A program made the translations under genes and the position numbers. Positions 43,887-56,189 of a DNA stretch of 64,000 bases are shown here, one piece after another (positions within the stretch are counted from its first letter, which is position 1; each line of letters opens with the position of its first letter). The notes beneath the pieces are model-generated. The model did no database searches and was not told the origin of the DNA. It worked only from the letters and a program-made list of their open reading frames with translations. Location of the stretch: assembly GCF_003286085.1 (NCBI RefSeq), contig NW_020825327.1:124001-188000 (forward strand), given 5' to 3'. The DNA comes from Drosophila persimilis. Its lineage: Eukaryota > Arthropoda > Insecta > Diptera > Drosophilidae.

Positions 43887-44759
43887 TCAGTCTGAAGTTT
43901 TCGCTACAATTTTAGGTCTTTGGCGTGAAAAATCCCCACCGGCCTCCTCATAGGTCAGAAACTCCTTCTTTGCCTTCTCCAGCTCTTCGGTTTCCGTGTC
44001 TTCCAGGGTCCAAGATTCCACATCCTCGTCCTCCTGGCGATGTTCGTCGTACTGGCTGATTTGTGACATTTGGATCTCGCCTACTTGGGCCTCGCTGGAT
44101 CTACTGTGCTCTTCTCCGAGGACTGTGGGAGCCAGCGCGAAGGATCTCCAGAAATCAATACCCAAGTACATGGCTTGCTCTAGGTACGGGCATACGTAAA
44201 ACAAGATCTCTTTATTTATTCCGTTATATCCTACGCAGAGTTTGGTTTTGCCGATTATGCACCTGTCTTCTCCAGAGGCTGTCTTGATGATCGAGACATA
44301 ATTGTCCATTTCCACCTCGAGGTCGGCAAGGAGTTCACGGCTGCCCTTTCCTAAGACACTAACGGATGCCCCAGTATCTAGGAGTCCAGCAATCCGATGT
44401 CCTCTTATCTGCACTTCGGCAAACACTCTGGGATCGCGTCCTGCTCCTCGTCTGACTGCCTCGGCCACCTCTTTGCGAGTCTGTCGCCTTTCATTAAATA
44501 TGGAACAAGCCTTTTGGAGTCTACGACTGACACCGCGCATCCCCTCCAGCTGCCTGTCATCAAAGATCTGGTTTCGAATTTGTATGTATCTCCTCATCCT
44601 CTCTTCGGCCGGTATGAACTTCAAACTATTTTTATTAAATTTATTCGGGCTATTATTCTTAATTTCTATATTGATTAGTGGACCATCGTTCATTTCTTCG
44701 CGGGCTTCTGTCCCGAGCGCTGATCTCCCGCTTTCATCATGCCCGCTCGTGCGTTTCCC
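43887..44759 (-). CDS. G5 protease region, intact frame
   Basis: Same frame length as G3, G4 and G6, with DTGASV and LGIDFW present. Upstream linker changes (KACSIFNERR) set it apart. Heptamer at 44753-44759. Confidence 0.82.
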   Translation of the reverse strand, partial: GKRTSGHDESGRSALGTEAREEMNDGPLINIEIKNNSPNKFNKNSLKFIPAEERMRRYIQIRNQIFDDRQLEGMRGVSRRLQKACSIFNERRQTRKEVAEAVRRGAGRDPRVFAEVQIRGHRIAGLLDTGASVSVLGKGSRELLADLEVEMDNYVSIIKTASGEDRCIIGKTKLCVGYNGINKEILFYVCPYLEQAMYLGIDFWRSFALAPTVLGEEHSRSSEAQVGEIQMSQISQYDEHRQEDEDVESWTLEDTETEELEKAKKEFLTYEEAGGDFSRQRPKIVAKTSD

Positions 44760-45715
44760 GAGCAATTTGGACACGTTGGAGTAAACATTTCTGGCTTTCC
44801 GCAGCGGTAACAGAATATTTTGCGTTCCTTCGCCACGCAGTCTCGGAACCCGTGGTCGAACTGGCCGCAAGGTTTGTTCGCCAGGTAAGTTTCTTCTACT
44901 ATCCTTGCTTCGTCTTCATCCAGAAACTCCGTTTCCGGCTCTATCTCCTCCACTCGCTTCCCGGCTGATTGGTATTTCGGCGCAGGACGGAACGTCGACT
45001 TCTGCTCGCGTCCGCGAAAGTTGTACTCCATTTCCAGGCACTCTTCCCTCAGCTGCTCCACGTTTCGGACTCGGATCGCGTAAACGTAGCGGGCGATCTC
45101 GTCATCAAGTCCCTTCTTCAAGACTCCACCATTTCGGACTCAACCAAAGGTGTGGTGAGTCTAGCTGCCAGCCTGTGCATCGCTCTAAAGTACTCTTCCA
45201 CAGATTCGCCAGATTATTGTCGTCGCTCATGCAAGGTGCGTAGCCGCTCAAACTCGCAACCCACTGCTCGGAACCGGGACACCAACTCGTCCTTCAAATC
45301 CTCCCATACTTCCGGAGGCCGTTCTCGGACAAATTGCCAATACCACTCCGCCGCTTGTCCTTTGACGAGATGGTGAAAGTTGTCAAGGACCTCGTCCCAC
45401 GACCGTCGGTGCTTTTTACGGAGGAACTCGACCCTGAACACGAAGTCCTGCACCGTCATCTTATTTGGGTCTCCATCTCCGTCGGCTTCTGCCTGAGGTG
45501 AGCTAGAGGCTGCTGATCGCCATTATTATCCTTGATTTCATTCTGGTCTCTTTCCAATCTCAGGTCTTGGATCAATTCTACGTTCTGGCGCAGAGGCGCC
45601 ATCACCTCTGTTGTGGCCCCCATCAGCTCCATAAAGCCGTGACGGATCTCCTCCTGCAGCGTCTTACTCAGGGTATCTGCCATGCTGCCTCTCCACGTCT
45701 CCTGTGCTTGCGCTA
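44690..45715 (-). pseudogene. gag: G5 gag, internally deleted and truncated
   Basis: The nucleocapsid frame (45121-44690) is open. The capsid frame has a stop at 45214, an internal deletion of about 0.3 kb at 45483/45484 that removes the start of the capsid domain, and no N terminus: at 45715 it jumps into the middle of block Q (GCTA|TCTAATC). Confidence 0.86.
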
Positions 45716-46806
45716 TCTAATCTTATCTTCCTTGGAAGATTAAGAGTCAAGGGCGCTCACTTCCCTACAGTCGCTGTTTCCGCCTACTTCCCTACTGAAT
45801 GTTCGTTGCGGGATGTTGTAGCTGCTCCGAGTGCAACGCGTGGCCGACTTCTGTCCCCACGGGCCACTCAGAACAAAAATCTCATTGAGAATCTACCCTC
45901 CCGAATCCATCCAGCGGTAAGCAGGGGAAGCGAAAAACAGAAATCTTTCTGACCATATCCTAACTTCGGGTATTTCTTTTTTCTTCTTCAGGTTCTCATT
46001 TTGCACACCAGGCACCGGGCCGGTGGCTAACTGGCTTGTGGATTCGCCTCTGCCAGTGCCAAACCAAATCCCCTCTTGAGATTTCCTGCTTTCCGTTGTC
46101 AGCTAAGTGCCGAATCATCAAACACCAAAAAGAAACTTTTTACTTTGTGGATTTTCTTTGCATCCTCAGATCCCTCAGCGCCGTGCTTCTGTGAGCCAAC
46201 TCGTCGAGTCCCTCACAGGCCACCGGAACACCGATGGACCCCAGATTGCAAAATACCACTACCACACGAGATCTATCTTCTCTGCAGGATATTTATAATT
46301 TCTTCGACGTCTGTGTGATTCGCATCCGTACTCTCCCTCTTTGATGGTAGAGCCAGGACTGCGAGTCAACTTCCCTGTCTCAGTATGGGCCCCATTATTG
46401 TTACGAACCTTTGTTTTCTTCGGGGCAAGGCCGGCTAGCCAGTCATCCCAGGGTTGGGTACTTCCCAAGCCCTCAGGTCGCACAATATACCAACTAATTG
46501 GATATCTCGAACAAATTGAAACAACAAAAGTAACCGAGAAAAAAAAACTGCAAACGGACTCTACTCGACAAACAATATTACAGTAACTTCCTTCAACACA
46601 GACGTGGACCAGGTCGAGGTGTCGATGTTTTTACCTCTGACGTACCCACCCTACCTGAGATCCGGATCACGACGCTCTGGACCTCCCTGCCATGTGCAGC
46701 AGCCTTACCCCCCGTTGCTGTGGCTCCTCTTCCCCTCATACGAAACGATTACCAATTCATTTTCTTTCTTATAATTTTCACGTTAATTTCCTACTTTTAC
46801 ATGGTA
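45716..46806 (+). repeat. Block Q copy 6 (start missing) with intron 45917-45991
   Basis: It begins at the point matching about 155 of copy 1, directly after the truncated G5 gag, and then runs to the Q/A border. The intron borders are intact. Confidence 0.84.
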
Positions 46807-47587
46807 TCATTGCTAAACTAAGCCTGCCTATTCATTCCCCCTTCATCTTATCATTACGGGCGGTTAATAAATAAATAGCTAAATAGAAATAATTAATATA
46901 ATAAATATAAATAAGTTACATATATAAATAGATATAGACGGACCTCAATTAGGGGATTAACATATACATATAAATGGAGACGTTTACCAAAAATAAATAA
47001 TGGGAGTAAATAAGTTAATATGATTTTTTTTTCTTCTTCTCGCTACGTGGCCAGGATTGGCCAGAACAAAAAAAATCACTAAATCACTATGTCCGGCGCG
47101 CATGCTCCTCCGTTGCGGGAATTTTTTCTCTGAACCCCCTCTTGGCTTAGCTGCTCTGTTTAATGCTCCCGGGCCTCTGATCCCCATCGCTCTCTCTTCT
47201 ATCGCCCTTGAACTAGGTTCAAGGGCATGGCCTGATTCGGGCTGCTTTATGGTGAGTTGCGTATGGGTGAGTTGGCTTCGGGACTCCGTTATGGGATGAG
47301 ATCGGAAATCCTCTCACAACGGCTCCGGAGAGCGCGTGGAACTCCCACTCTCCAGGACCAGGTGGCGCCACTCTTCTCTAACCTGTTCAAACTTCTTTCC
47401 TCCTCACCGCTTCTATAGGGTATCACTTATCGATATCTTCGCATGCAACAATTTTTCCAACATTATAAGCGCGAAAATAACTTTAAATTCTTCTTTAATT
47501 GTGACTGGTTATGAATTAGTGGACTGTATAATATTTTAATATATTGAGCTTATTTATATTCATTTATTGGTTATTTAATATAGGTTA
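46807..47587. repeat. Blocks A and R, unit 6
   Basis: A followed by the second R version with a ~0.3-kb deletion at about 47060 (GGATTGGCCAGAAC). Ends in the AT-rich stretch before a BEL-fragment LTR. No gene seen. Confidence 0.75.
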
Positions 47588-47958
47588 TGTTACACATGTA
47601 TATGAATAGCGGGGGGTGTCTATGATGTGGCGGTATAAACAATGCGTGCGGTTAGTTCTATCTAGAAAATTCGACTAACTTACACTCCACAAAAGAAGTC
47701 GAGCCAAAAGAGAATTGAAAGATCGGGCAATGCGATCGGTACAATGCAAAACGGTACACATCGTTGTATGCTATACGCGGGCTTTAGATATACGTGTGAG
47801 AACATTACAGCTATGTTTTGGACACGAGCAATAACAACTCAGCTATGCGCGTAAAAATAGTTACCTAAGCGGTGCAATACACTCATGAGCGTATGAATAG
47901 GGCAGTTGTAATATACATGAACATTGAACTACAAAACTACGAGGCTCATTTCTCAACA
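47588..47958 (-). repeat. BEL-fragment 3' LTR, copy 3
   Basis: 371 bp, as 13258-13628. It includes the uninterrupted version of the 14-kb element's target, with one substitution (AAACGGTACACATCG). Confidence 0.62.
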
Positions 47959-48659
47959 TACCGGCCCCCTGAACGACTGTTCAGAACATGGGAAGCACAG
48001 CATATTTGGTAATAGGTCTCTTGTAAACTCCTCGGGCTGTTTTGACGGTGACCACTCGAACCCTCTCGTCTTGGCCAGGATGAACTTCGGTGATTCGCCC
48101 AAGCAGCCACTTGCTAGGCGGTTGATTCGGCTCCTTCAGTACCACAAGAGTGTCCACGATTATGCCTTTGGACTCCTGCTGCCATTTCGTGCGAGGTTGC
48201 AAGGAAGTAAGGTATTCCAGACTCCAACGTTTACAGAATCCTTGAACCTTGGCTTGCAGTTGTCTCCAACGCTGCAGTCTATTAATGTTGACGTCTAACA
48301 AGGACGGCTCTCTCACCGACCTGTAAGAAAATGAGCGGGGGTAAGGGGGTCCAAGCTGTGATCGCTGGGCGCGCACAGTGGGCGAGAGTTGAGTAAACTT
48401 TCAATCTGAGTTAAAATTGTTGAATATTCCTCGAAAAAGTCAACGCACTGCTACCAATTACTCGGCGAAGGTGGAGTTTGATAGATCGTACGCCTGTCTT
48501 CCAAAGACCTCCAAAATGCGGGGCAGACGGCGGAATGAAGTGCCAGTTGATTTCCTGACTCATCAGAAAATTAGCAATTTCCTCGTCCTGACTTTGACAT
48601 ACAGCTATCCGTTGCATCTTCGTTAGTTCCTTTCTGGCTCCATGGAATGTTGTGCAGGG
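47959..48659 (-). pseudogene. BEL/Pao integrase end, truncated, copy 3
   Basis: Same fragment and breakpoints as the copies at 13629 and 42715, which shows that all three came from duplication of one inserted and truncated element, not from three insertions. Confidence 0.82.
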
Positions 48660-49126
48660 CATCAGGGAATCAGGGAATCAGGGCATGGCCTGATTCGGGC
48701 TGCTGACGGCTCTCTTTTCTTTGGGGTATGGGTGAGTTGGCTTCGGGACTCCGTTATGGGATGAGATCGGAAATCCTCTCACAACGGCTCCGGAGAGCGC
48801 GCGGAACTCCCACTCTCCAGGACCAGGTGGCGCCACTCTTCGCTAACCTTTTCCCCTTAAATTTTGGCCTTGGCACTCTGTTCAAACTTCTTTCCTCCTC
48901 ACCACTTCTATGGGGTATCACCTATCGATGTCTTCGCATGCAACACCTAGCGAAAATTCGAGCAACCATGGCCGCGGAGAATTATTCGCAAACATCGAAG
49001 AGTTACACGTTTCCCTAAAACTGCTGGCCTTTCCGGACATTACGGTGCCTAGGGTCTTGCAGCGCCCAACGTAGGCTTACACCCACTGATCGGATATTCC
49101 CTACGTGAGTGCGTTTTCCTCGTTTC
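48660..49126. repeat. Block R (first version, shortened), unit with G6
   Basis: Collinear with 14329-14796 and 43416-43882; leads into G6. Confidence 0.75.
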
Positions 49127-49130
49127 TGAC

Positions 49131-50003
49131 TCAGTCTGAAGTTTTCGCTACAATTTTAGGTCTTTGGCGTGAAAAATCCCCACCGGCCTCCTCATAGGTC
49201 AGAAACTCCTTCTTTGCCTTCTCCAGCTCTTCGGTTTCCGTGTCTTCCAGGGTCCAAGATTCCACATCCTCGTCCTCCTGGCGATGTTCGTCGTACTGGC
49301 TGATTTGTGACATTTGGATCTCGCCTACTTGGGCCTCGCTGGATCTACTGTGCTCTTCTCCGAGGACTGTGGGAGCCAGCGCGAAGGATCTCCAGAAATC
49401 AATACCCAAGTACATGGCTTGCTCTAGGTACGGGCATACGTAAAACAAGATCTCTTTATTTATTCCGTTATATCCTACGCAGAGTTTGGTTTTGCCGATT
49501 ATGCACCTGTCTTCTCCAGAGGCTGTCTTGATGATCGAGACATAATTGTCCATTTCCACCTCGAGGTCGGCAAGGAGTTCACGGCTGCCCTTTCCTAAGA
49601 CACTAACGGATGCCCCAGTATCTAGGAGTCCAGCAATCCGATGTCCTCTTATCTGCACTTCGGCAAACACTCTGGGATCGCGTCCTGCTCCTCGTCTGAC
49701 TGCCTCGGCCACCTCTTTGCGAGTCTGTCGCCTTTCCTTAAATCTGGAACGGGCCTTTCGGAGTCTACGACTGACACCGCGCATCCCCTCCAGCTGCCTG
49801 TCATCAAAGATCTGGTTTCGAATTTGTATGTATCTCCTCATCCTCTCTTCGGCCGGTATGAACTTCAAACTATTTTTATTAAATTTATTCGGGCTATTAT
49901 TCTTAATTTCTATATTGATTAGTGGACCATCGTTAATTTCTTCGCGGGCTTCTGTCCCGAGCGCTGATCTCCCGCTTTCATCATGCCCGCTCGTGCGTTT
50001 CCC
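49131..50003 (-). CDS. G6 protease region, intact frame
   Basis: Same as G3, G4 and G5 in length and motifs. Heptamer at 49997-50003. Confidence 0.82.
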   Translation of the reverse strand, partial: GKRTSGHDESGRSALGTEAREEINDGPLINIEIKNNSPNKFNKNSLKFIPAEERMRRYIQIRNQIFDDRQLEGMRGVSRRLRKARSRFKERRQTRKEVAEAVRRGAGRDPRVFAEVQIRGHRIAGLLDTGASVSVLGKGSRELLADLEVEMDNYVSIIKTASGEDRCIIGKTKLCVGYNGINKEILFYVCPYLEQAMYLGIDFWRSFALAPTVLGEEHSRSSEAQVGEIQMSQISQYDEHRQEDEDVESWTLEDTETEELEKAKKEFLTYEEAGGDFSRQRPKIVAKTSD

Positions 50004-51402
50004 GAGCAATTTGGACACGTTGGAGTAAACATTTCTGGCTTTCCGCAGCGGTAACAGAATATTTTGCGTTCCTTCGCCACGCAGTCTCGGAACCCGTGGT
50101 CGAACTGGCCGCAAGGTTTGTTCGCCAGGTAAGTTTCTTCTACTATCCTTGCTTCGTCTTCATCCAGAAACTCCGTTTCCGGCTCTATCTCCTCCACTCG
50201 CTTCCCGGCTGATTGGTATTTCGGCGCAGGACGGAACGTCGACTTCTGCTCGCGTCCGCGAAAGTTGTACTCCACTTCCAGGCACTCTTCTCTCAGCTGC
50301 TCCACGTTTCGGACTCGGATCGCGTAAACGTAGCGGGCGATCTCGTCATCGAGTCCCTTCTTCAAGACTCCACCATTTCGGACTCAACCAAAGGTGTGGT
50401 GAGTCTAGCTGCCAGCCTGCGCATCGCTCTAAAGTACTCTTCCACAGATTCGCCAGATTGTTGTCGTCGCTCATGCAAGGTGCGTAGCCGCTCGAACTCG
50501 CAACCCACTGCTCGGAACCGGGACACCAACTCGTCCTTCAAATCCTCCCATACTTCCGGAGGCCGTTCTCGGACAAATTGCCAATACCACTCCGCCGCTT
50601 GTCCTTTGACGAGATGGTGAAAGTTGTCAAGGACCTCGTCCCACGACCGTCGGTGCTTTTTACGGAGGAACTCGACCCTGAACACGAAGTCCTGCACCGT
50701 CATCTTATTTGGGTCTCCATCTCCGTCGAAGTGGATTTCCCATTTGTCGACGCGTCCCCATCTCGCTCCTCTCCAATCATCTCTCCTTTCAAATGGTGGC
50801 AGATCTGTTGGACCTCCGCCGTCTCCTGATGTCTTCCGTCTCTGCCTTCCAGCACCTGGATCCAGGTCCGCATCGCCTATTCCTCGGCCCCAGTTCTGGC
50901 TCAACCTCGCCGGCTTCCTTGGAGGCGACTGGGAATTCCATGCGTCATCGTCCTTGGACCTTTTGGGAATGGCCCCTGTGTTCGGCTTCTGCCTGAGGTG
51001 AGCTAGAGGCTGCTGATCGCCATTATTATCCTTGATTTCATTCTGGTTTCTTTCCAATCTCAGGTCTTGGATCAATTCTACGTTCTGGCGCAGAGGCGCC
51101 ATCACCTCTGTTGTGGCCCCCATCAGCTCCATAAAGCCGTGACGGATCTCCTCCTGCAGCGTCTTACTCAGGGTATCTGCCATGCTGCCTCTCCACGTCT
51201 CCTGTGCTTGCGCTATGGCGACATTTACTGCTGAGAGAATCTCGGAGGGCAGTGCGTTCGATTGGTCTGGCAAATTCCAGCTGTCGTCTCCACGCCCCTC
51301 AGCGCACTGTGTGTCACCGCCTTGCATCTGTACTTGGAGGTTACCTGGTGGAGGAGTCCTGCGGGTCATTTTCTGCTTAGACCGCAAGTTGTACACGCTC
51401 AT
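49919..51402 (-). pseudogene. gag: G6 gag, single shared frameshift
   Basis: ATG at 51400-51402. The capsid frame is open to 50362 and the nucleocapsid frame from 50365, here extended a few codons to 49919 because the usual stop has mutated. It shares the SQSPPRKP form with G2, the other measurable copy that follows a BEL fragment. The usual frameshift is present. Confidence 0.87.
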
Positions 51403-51405
51403 CAA

Positions 51406-52748
51406 CTTGGCCCTATTTTTCCCTACCTCGAACTATCCTATTTATCTTTTTATTCACTACAATTATCTATTCTTCTTTCAGAACAATCGCATAAACACTA
51501 CCTATAACGCTAACTCACTGATCTTCAGCACAAAAACACTTAATACGGCAAAACAATAATAAGGGGGAAAGGAACCACAACTACTAATAGGGCCAACTCC
51601 GCACATGGTGTTCTACGTCTTTTCCTGTCCAACGTCTAGACTTTGCGAGCGCTGTTGACTAATCTTATCTTCCTTGGAAGATTAAGAGTCAAGGGCGCTC
51701 ACTTCCCTACAGTCGCTGTTTCCGCCTACTTCCCTACTGAATGTTCGTTGCGGGATGTTGTAGCTGCTCCGAGTGCAACGCGTGGCCGACTTCTGTCCCC
51801 ACGGGCCACTCAGAACAAAAATCTCATTGAGAATCTACCCTCCCGAATCCATCCAGCGGTAAGCAGGGGAAGCGAAAAACAGAAATCTTTCTGACCATAT
51901 CCTAACTTCGGGTATTTCTTTTTTCTTCTTCAGGTTCTCATTTTGCACACCAGGCACCGGGCCGGTTGCTAACTGGGTTGTGGATTCGCCTCTGCCAGTG
52001 CCAAACCAAATCCCCTCTTGAGATTTCCTGCTTTCCGTTGTCAGCTAAGTGCCGAATCATCAAACACCAAAAAGAAACTTTTTACTTTGTGGATTTTCTT
52101 TGCATCCTCAGATCCCTCAGCACCGTGCTTCTGTGAGCCAACTCGTCGAGTCCCTCACAGGCCACCGGAACACCGATGGACCCCAGATTGCAAAATACCA
52201 CTACCACACGAGATCTATCTTCTCTGCAGGACATTTATAATTTCTTCGACGTCTGTGTGATTCGCACCCGTACTCTCCCTCTTTGATGGTAGAGCCAGGA
52301 CTGCGAGTCAACTTCCCTGTCTCAGTATGGGCCCCATTATTGTTACGAACCTTTGTTTTCTTCGGGGCAAGGCCGGCTAGCCAGTCATCCCAGGGTTGGG
52401 TACTTCCCAAGCCCTCAGGTCGCACAATATACCAACTAATTGGACATCTCGAACAAATTAAAACAACAAAAGTAACCGAGCAAAAAAAAACTGCAAACGG
52501 ACTCTACTCGACAAACAATATTACAGTAACTTCCTTCAACACAGACGTGGACCAGGTCGAGGTGTCGATGTTTTTACCTCTGACGTACCCACCCTACCTG
52601 AGATCCGGATCACGACGCTCTGGACCTCCCTGCCATGTGCAGCAGCCTTACCCCCCGTTGCTGTGGCTCCTCTTCCCCTCATACGAAACGATTACCAATT
52701 CATTTTCTTTCTTATAATTTTCACGTTAATTTCCTACTTTTACATGGT
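51406..52748 (+). repeat. Block Q copy 7 with intron 51859-51933
   Basis: Full-length Q, closest to Q5 by shared rare variants. Intron intact. Confidence 0.85.
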
Positions 52749-53683
52749 ATCATTGCTAAACTAAGCCTGCCTATTCATTCCCCCTTCATCTTATCATTAC
52801 GGGCGGTTAATAAATAAATAGCTAAATAGAAATAATTAATATAATAAATATAAATAAGTTACATATATAAATAGATATAGACGGACCTCAATTAGGGGAT
52901 TAACATATACATATAAATGGAGACGTTTACCAAAAATAAATAATGGGAGTAAATAAGTTAGGCCAGGATTGTGTCTTCGAGCCCAGCAAAAAGCAAGCCA
53001 GGATGGCGGAGCTGTGACCTATTCCCTACGGATAGGCCAACAAAAAATATATTTGGGGTTTCTTTACTCCCCCCTTTGGAGCGGACTCACTCTTATGCTT
53101 CTTGGGTCTCTTTCCCGTCCCGCTAGTCCTGGTTACTCGTCTCTCACTGATCTGGATCCCCTGGAATCACAGATTTATTTATCTCTTTTTTTTTTCGGGG
53201 TGATGGCCACTACTCCATCCTCATCCCACTCACTTTTTCTTTCAGAACAAAAAAATCACTAAATCACTATGTCCGGCGCGCATGCTCCTCCGTTGCGGGA
53301 ATTTTTTCTCTGAGCCCCCTCTTGGCTTAGCTGCTCTGTTTAATGCTCCCGGGCCGCTGATCCCCATCGCTCTCTCTTCTATCGCCCTTGAACTAGGTTC
53401 AAGGGCATGGCCTGATTCGGGCTGCTTTGGGGTATGGGTGAGTTGGCTTCGGGACTCCGTTATGGGATGAGATCGGAAATCCTCTCACAACGGCTCCGGA
53501 GAGCGCGTGGAACTCCCACTCTCCAGGACCAGGTGGCGCCACTCTTCTCTAACCTGTTCAAACTTCTTTCCTCCTCACCGCTTCTATAGGGTATCACTTA
53601 TCGATATCTTCGCATGCAACAATTTTTCCAACATTAAAAGCGCGAAAATAACTTTAAATTCTTCTTTAATTGTGACTGGTTAT
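52749..53683. repeat. Blocks A and R, unit 7; right end of the array
   Basis: Collinear with other A/R copies until GACTGGTTATGA at about 53683, where the array stops for good and a non-LTR element begins. No further array sequence occurs to the right. Confidence 0.75.
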
Positions 53684-54465
53684 GAGGTAAGATGTTGTTT
53701 AACGTCCTCCGTTGTAGCCTCAGGAATAAGACGAGAAACAAATATTGCTTTCCGAGGGACCAATGCTCTAAGTTGAAGTCCCGAGCGAGATCGAAATGGT
53801 GGAGCCACTCCTAAAAAATATCTCAGTCCTGGGGCAGAAGAATTGGCAGCAACGGCTGGAGCCGGAATTGGCAAGAAATCACCAGCAATCAACAGACCCG
53901 CACTAGGAGCACTCACCACGTCAGAAGTAACGGCAGCAGAAACTGCAGGGATGGGATTGATGCTGTTGGGAACTTGGATGCTCGAAGGAAGCGCATTGCT
54001 CGGTGTAAAGAACACCGGAGCCACCGTTGGCGGACTTACAGATAACGGCGAGGCATGACCACACGGAGTAACAAATGCTTCCGATGGGAAAAGGTGGAAG
54101 GCAGGCGTACCAATCGGATTAGGTTGCAAGAGATTGGTATCATTATGGGGAATTTTCCGTCTAGGCGATTCGCTCAAGAGTTTGAGCACAAGAAACTGTG
54201 ATTCAAGGGCAAGAAATTTCTCGTCGAGAGCCACAAATTGTTTCCAGACATCCAGAAACCCAGTTCGAGCCTCAATCTGCCAACAAGCCAGACATGACCA
54301 AGACAAGCCCATGCGTTTTGAGATCAGATCGTTTAGCCGGCCAAAATTTCCGCCACGAGCACATTTTATGTGGGCAAAATTGTCGCACAGCCAGCGGCTA
54401 AGGAATGAATCACCAATGATTACACCACCGAATTCACATTTCTGTGCACTGCAAACGATTGCCAT
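53684..54465 (-). pseudogene. ORF1 of a LOA/jockey-group non-LTR retrotransposon, 3' truncated
   Basis: Minus-strand ORF starting at ATG 54463-54465 (MAIVCSAQKCEF). The first ~65 residues have a PHD-like Cys/His pattern (CSAQKC, then WLCDNFAHIKC, later LSWSCLAC). A helical stretch follows (VWKQFVALDEKFLALESQ), then a long Pro/Ser/Ala-rich region, and at the end KAIFVSRLIPEATTEDVKQHL, a segment typical of ORF1 proteins in LOA- and I-group elements. The ORF is cut at the array border, so the RNA-binding end of ORF1 and all of ORF2 (endonuclease, RT) are missing. The family assignment is by resemblance only. Confidence 0.65.
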
Positions 54466-54928
54466 TATTGACAGCAGTAGAATCACTGTGCACGGATAAA
54501 AAAAGGACAGAGTGAGAGCGCAGGTCAATGGGAGAGCAGACAGCAGAGCGAGCCCGACAATCAGCAGCAGCGGCAATAATTCAGAGCAGATGAGCCAACG
54601 AAGTGCAGGAAACGAGCAGTAAACTCACCAAAGTAGAGACACAAAAGAATAGTCCACAAAGAGGGAGAGTATAGGCAATCCAGAGAGAGCGAGAGCAACA
54701 ATGCGAGCAGCAGGCCCGCTTACGCCCACGAGAGAGTGTGGGCGATGCAAACGCTGATGCGCGAGAACAGTACACACCGATGAAGCGAATAACGAAAAGC
54801 AGACTGGGCAAAAAACAATTAGAAATTGCCTGCACGAGTCCGATGCGTTACATTGCGAATATTGTATTTATATTTACCACTTGTTTACGAACGAAACACT
54901 GGTTATTAACACAAAGTAAAATCAAACG
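54466..54928 (-). other. Probable 5' UTR of the non-LTR element
   Basis: About 460 bp without a gene. The minus strand has a CAGTGTTTCGTTCG start-like motif near 54893, which could be the element's 5' end; the sequence then changes to the DINE-1-like repeat. The frame of ORF1 stays open about 37 codons into this region without an ATG. Confidence 0.45.
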
Positions 54929-56000
54929 GGGGGGAACGTTGTGAGTTGCTGCGGAGTCCGCAACTCTACATTTATACTAAGTCAGTATGGCTAGCGGCAG
55001 ACGCCGCTAATATTAAACGACACAACAAAGAGTGCGTGCGGGAGAGACAGAAAATCAGTCTGAGCGTGACGTCGCGCGCTACGTAGCCACTGCAAATTGA
55101 TTTGCTGCTTTTGGCTACAAAAATGATCCGATCTGATCCAGATTCAGTAATCTGATAGAAATGGTCATTATCTATGATTCTGCGTTTTTAGTTTTCTCGT
55201 ATGTGCAATATTGTGGCTGCAACAGATTTTCATCCTTTGTTGGTGCGGAAGAGGGTGAGGCGAAATTCTGAGATATACGTTTTATATTGAGATCTAACAG
55301 AAGTGCGGATACCAAATTTGGTTACTCTAGCCTAAATAGTCTCTGAGATTTGTGGATGCCCCAGATTTTCGTCCTTTGCGGGTGCGGAAGGGGGTGTGGT
55401 GAAATTTGGACACGAAACGGCCAAGGTCCGATACATTATAGGTTCTGAGATCCTTGAACTCTTATTTTGCAATTGGCAAAACCGACTATGAAACCTGTGT
55501 GTTAGAGAGAGACAGAGCGAGACAGAATGAAATTGTTTTCTTGATTCTGACTATAATAATTATACGATCTGATTGAGATTTTACGATCTAGAACATATAG
55601 TCATCCTCTACGATTCTGCGCTTTTGGTTTTCTCATATCTTTAAAATTGTGGATGGCTCGGATTTTCGTCCTTTGCGGGGGCGGAAGTGGGCGGGGCAAA
55701 GTTTTGAAATATTTTTGTAGCAGTGACATATCACAGAAGTCTGGATCAAAAACATCGTTGCTCTAGCTCTTATAGTCTTTGAGCACTAGGCGCTGAAGGG
55801 GACGGACAGACAGACAGACAGGCAGACGGACGGATGGACGGACAGACGGACAGACAGACAGGGCTCAATCGACTCGGCTATTGATGCTGATCAAGAATAT
55901 CTATACTTGGGGTCGGAAACGATTCCTTCTGGACGTTACACACATCCACTTTTACCACAAATCTAATATACCCCAATACTCATTTTGAGTATCGGGTATA
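54929..56000. mobile_element. DINE-1/mini-me-like (Helitron-related) non-coding element
   Basis: It begins with GGAACGTTGTGAGTTGCTGC and contains repeated motifs with TTTTCGTCCTTTGCGGG and GGCGGAAGTGGGCGGGGC, an (RGAC)n run at 55801-55861, CTCGGCTATTGATGCTGATC and GGGGTCGGAAACGATTCC. It ends in an inverted repeat TACCCCAATACTC/GAGTATCGGGTA (55967-56000). These are familiar features of the abundant Drosophila DINE-1/INE-1-like family. No ORF. Confidence 0.72.
55801..55861. repeat. (RGAC)n microsatellite
   Basis: About 15 tetranucleotides of GACA/GACG type with few interruptions. Such (GTCY)n tracts are characteristic of mini-me/DINE-1 elements. Confidence 0.85.
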
Positions 56001-56189
56001 ATTAAAGAAATGCGATGATATATCAAAACAAAGTCACAACAATGTATTATGATATTTAAGCAAAGGGCGGAGAATACAGGAGAAAGAAAAAACACAACAG
56101 GCTTAAGCAAGAGCTAGAAGCGAATGCGCTGCTAATTCAACGGCTCGGCATGATACTACATGATACTATGATAGTAAGGCCGTTCTCGA
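56001..56189. other. Unassigned spacer
   Basis: 189 bp with no gene or repeat I recognise, apart from a short duplication of CATGATACTA near 56150. Confidence 0.5.

Noticed and set aside
54581..54835. Minus-strand 84-codon hydrophobic frame upstream of ORF1
   Set aside because: Composition-driven frame in the 5' UTR, non-ATG start, no support.
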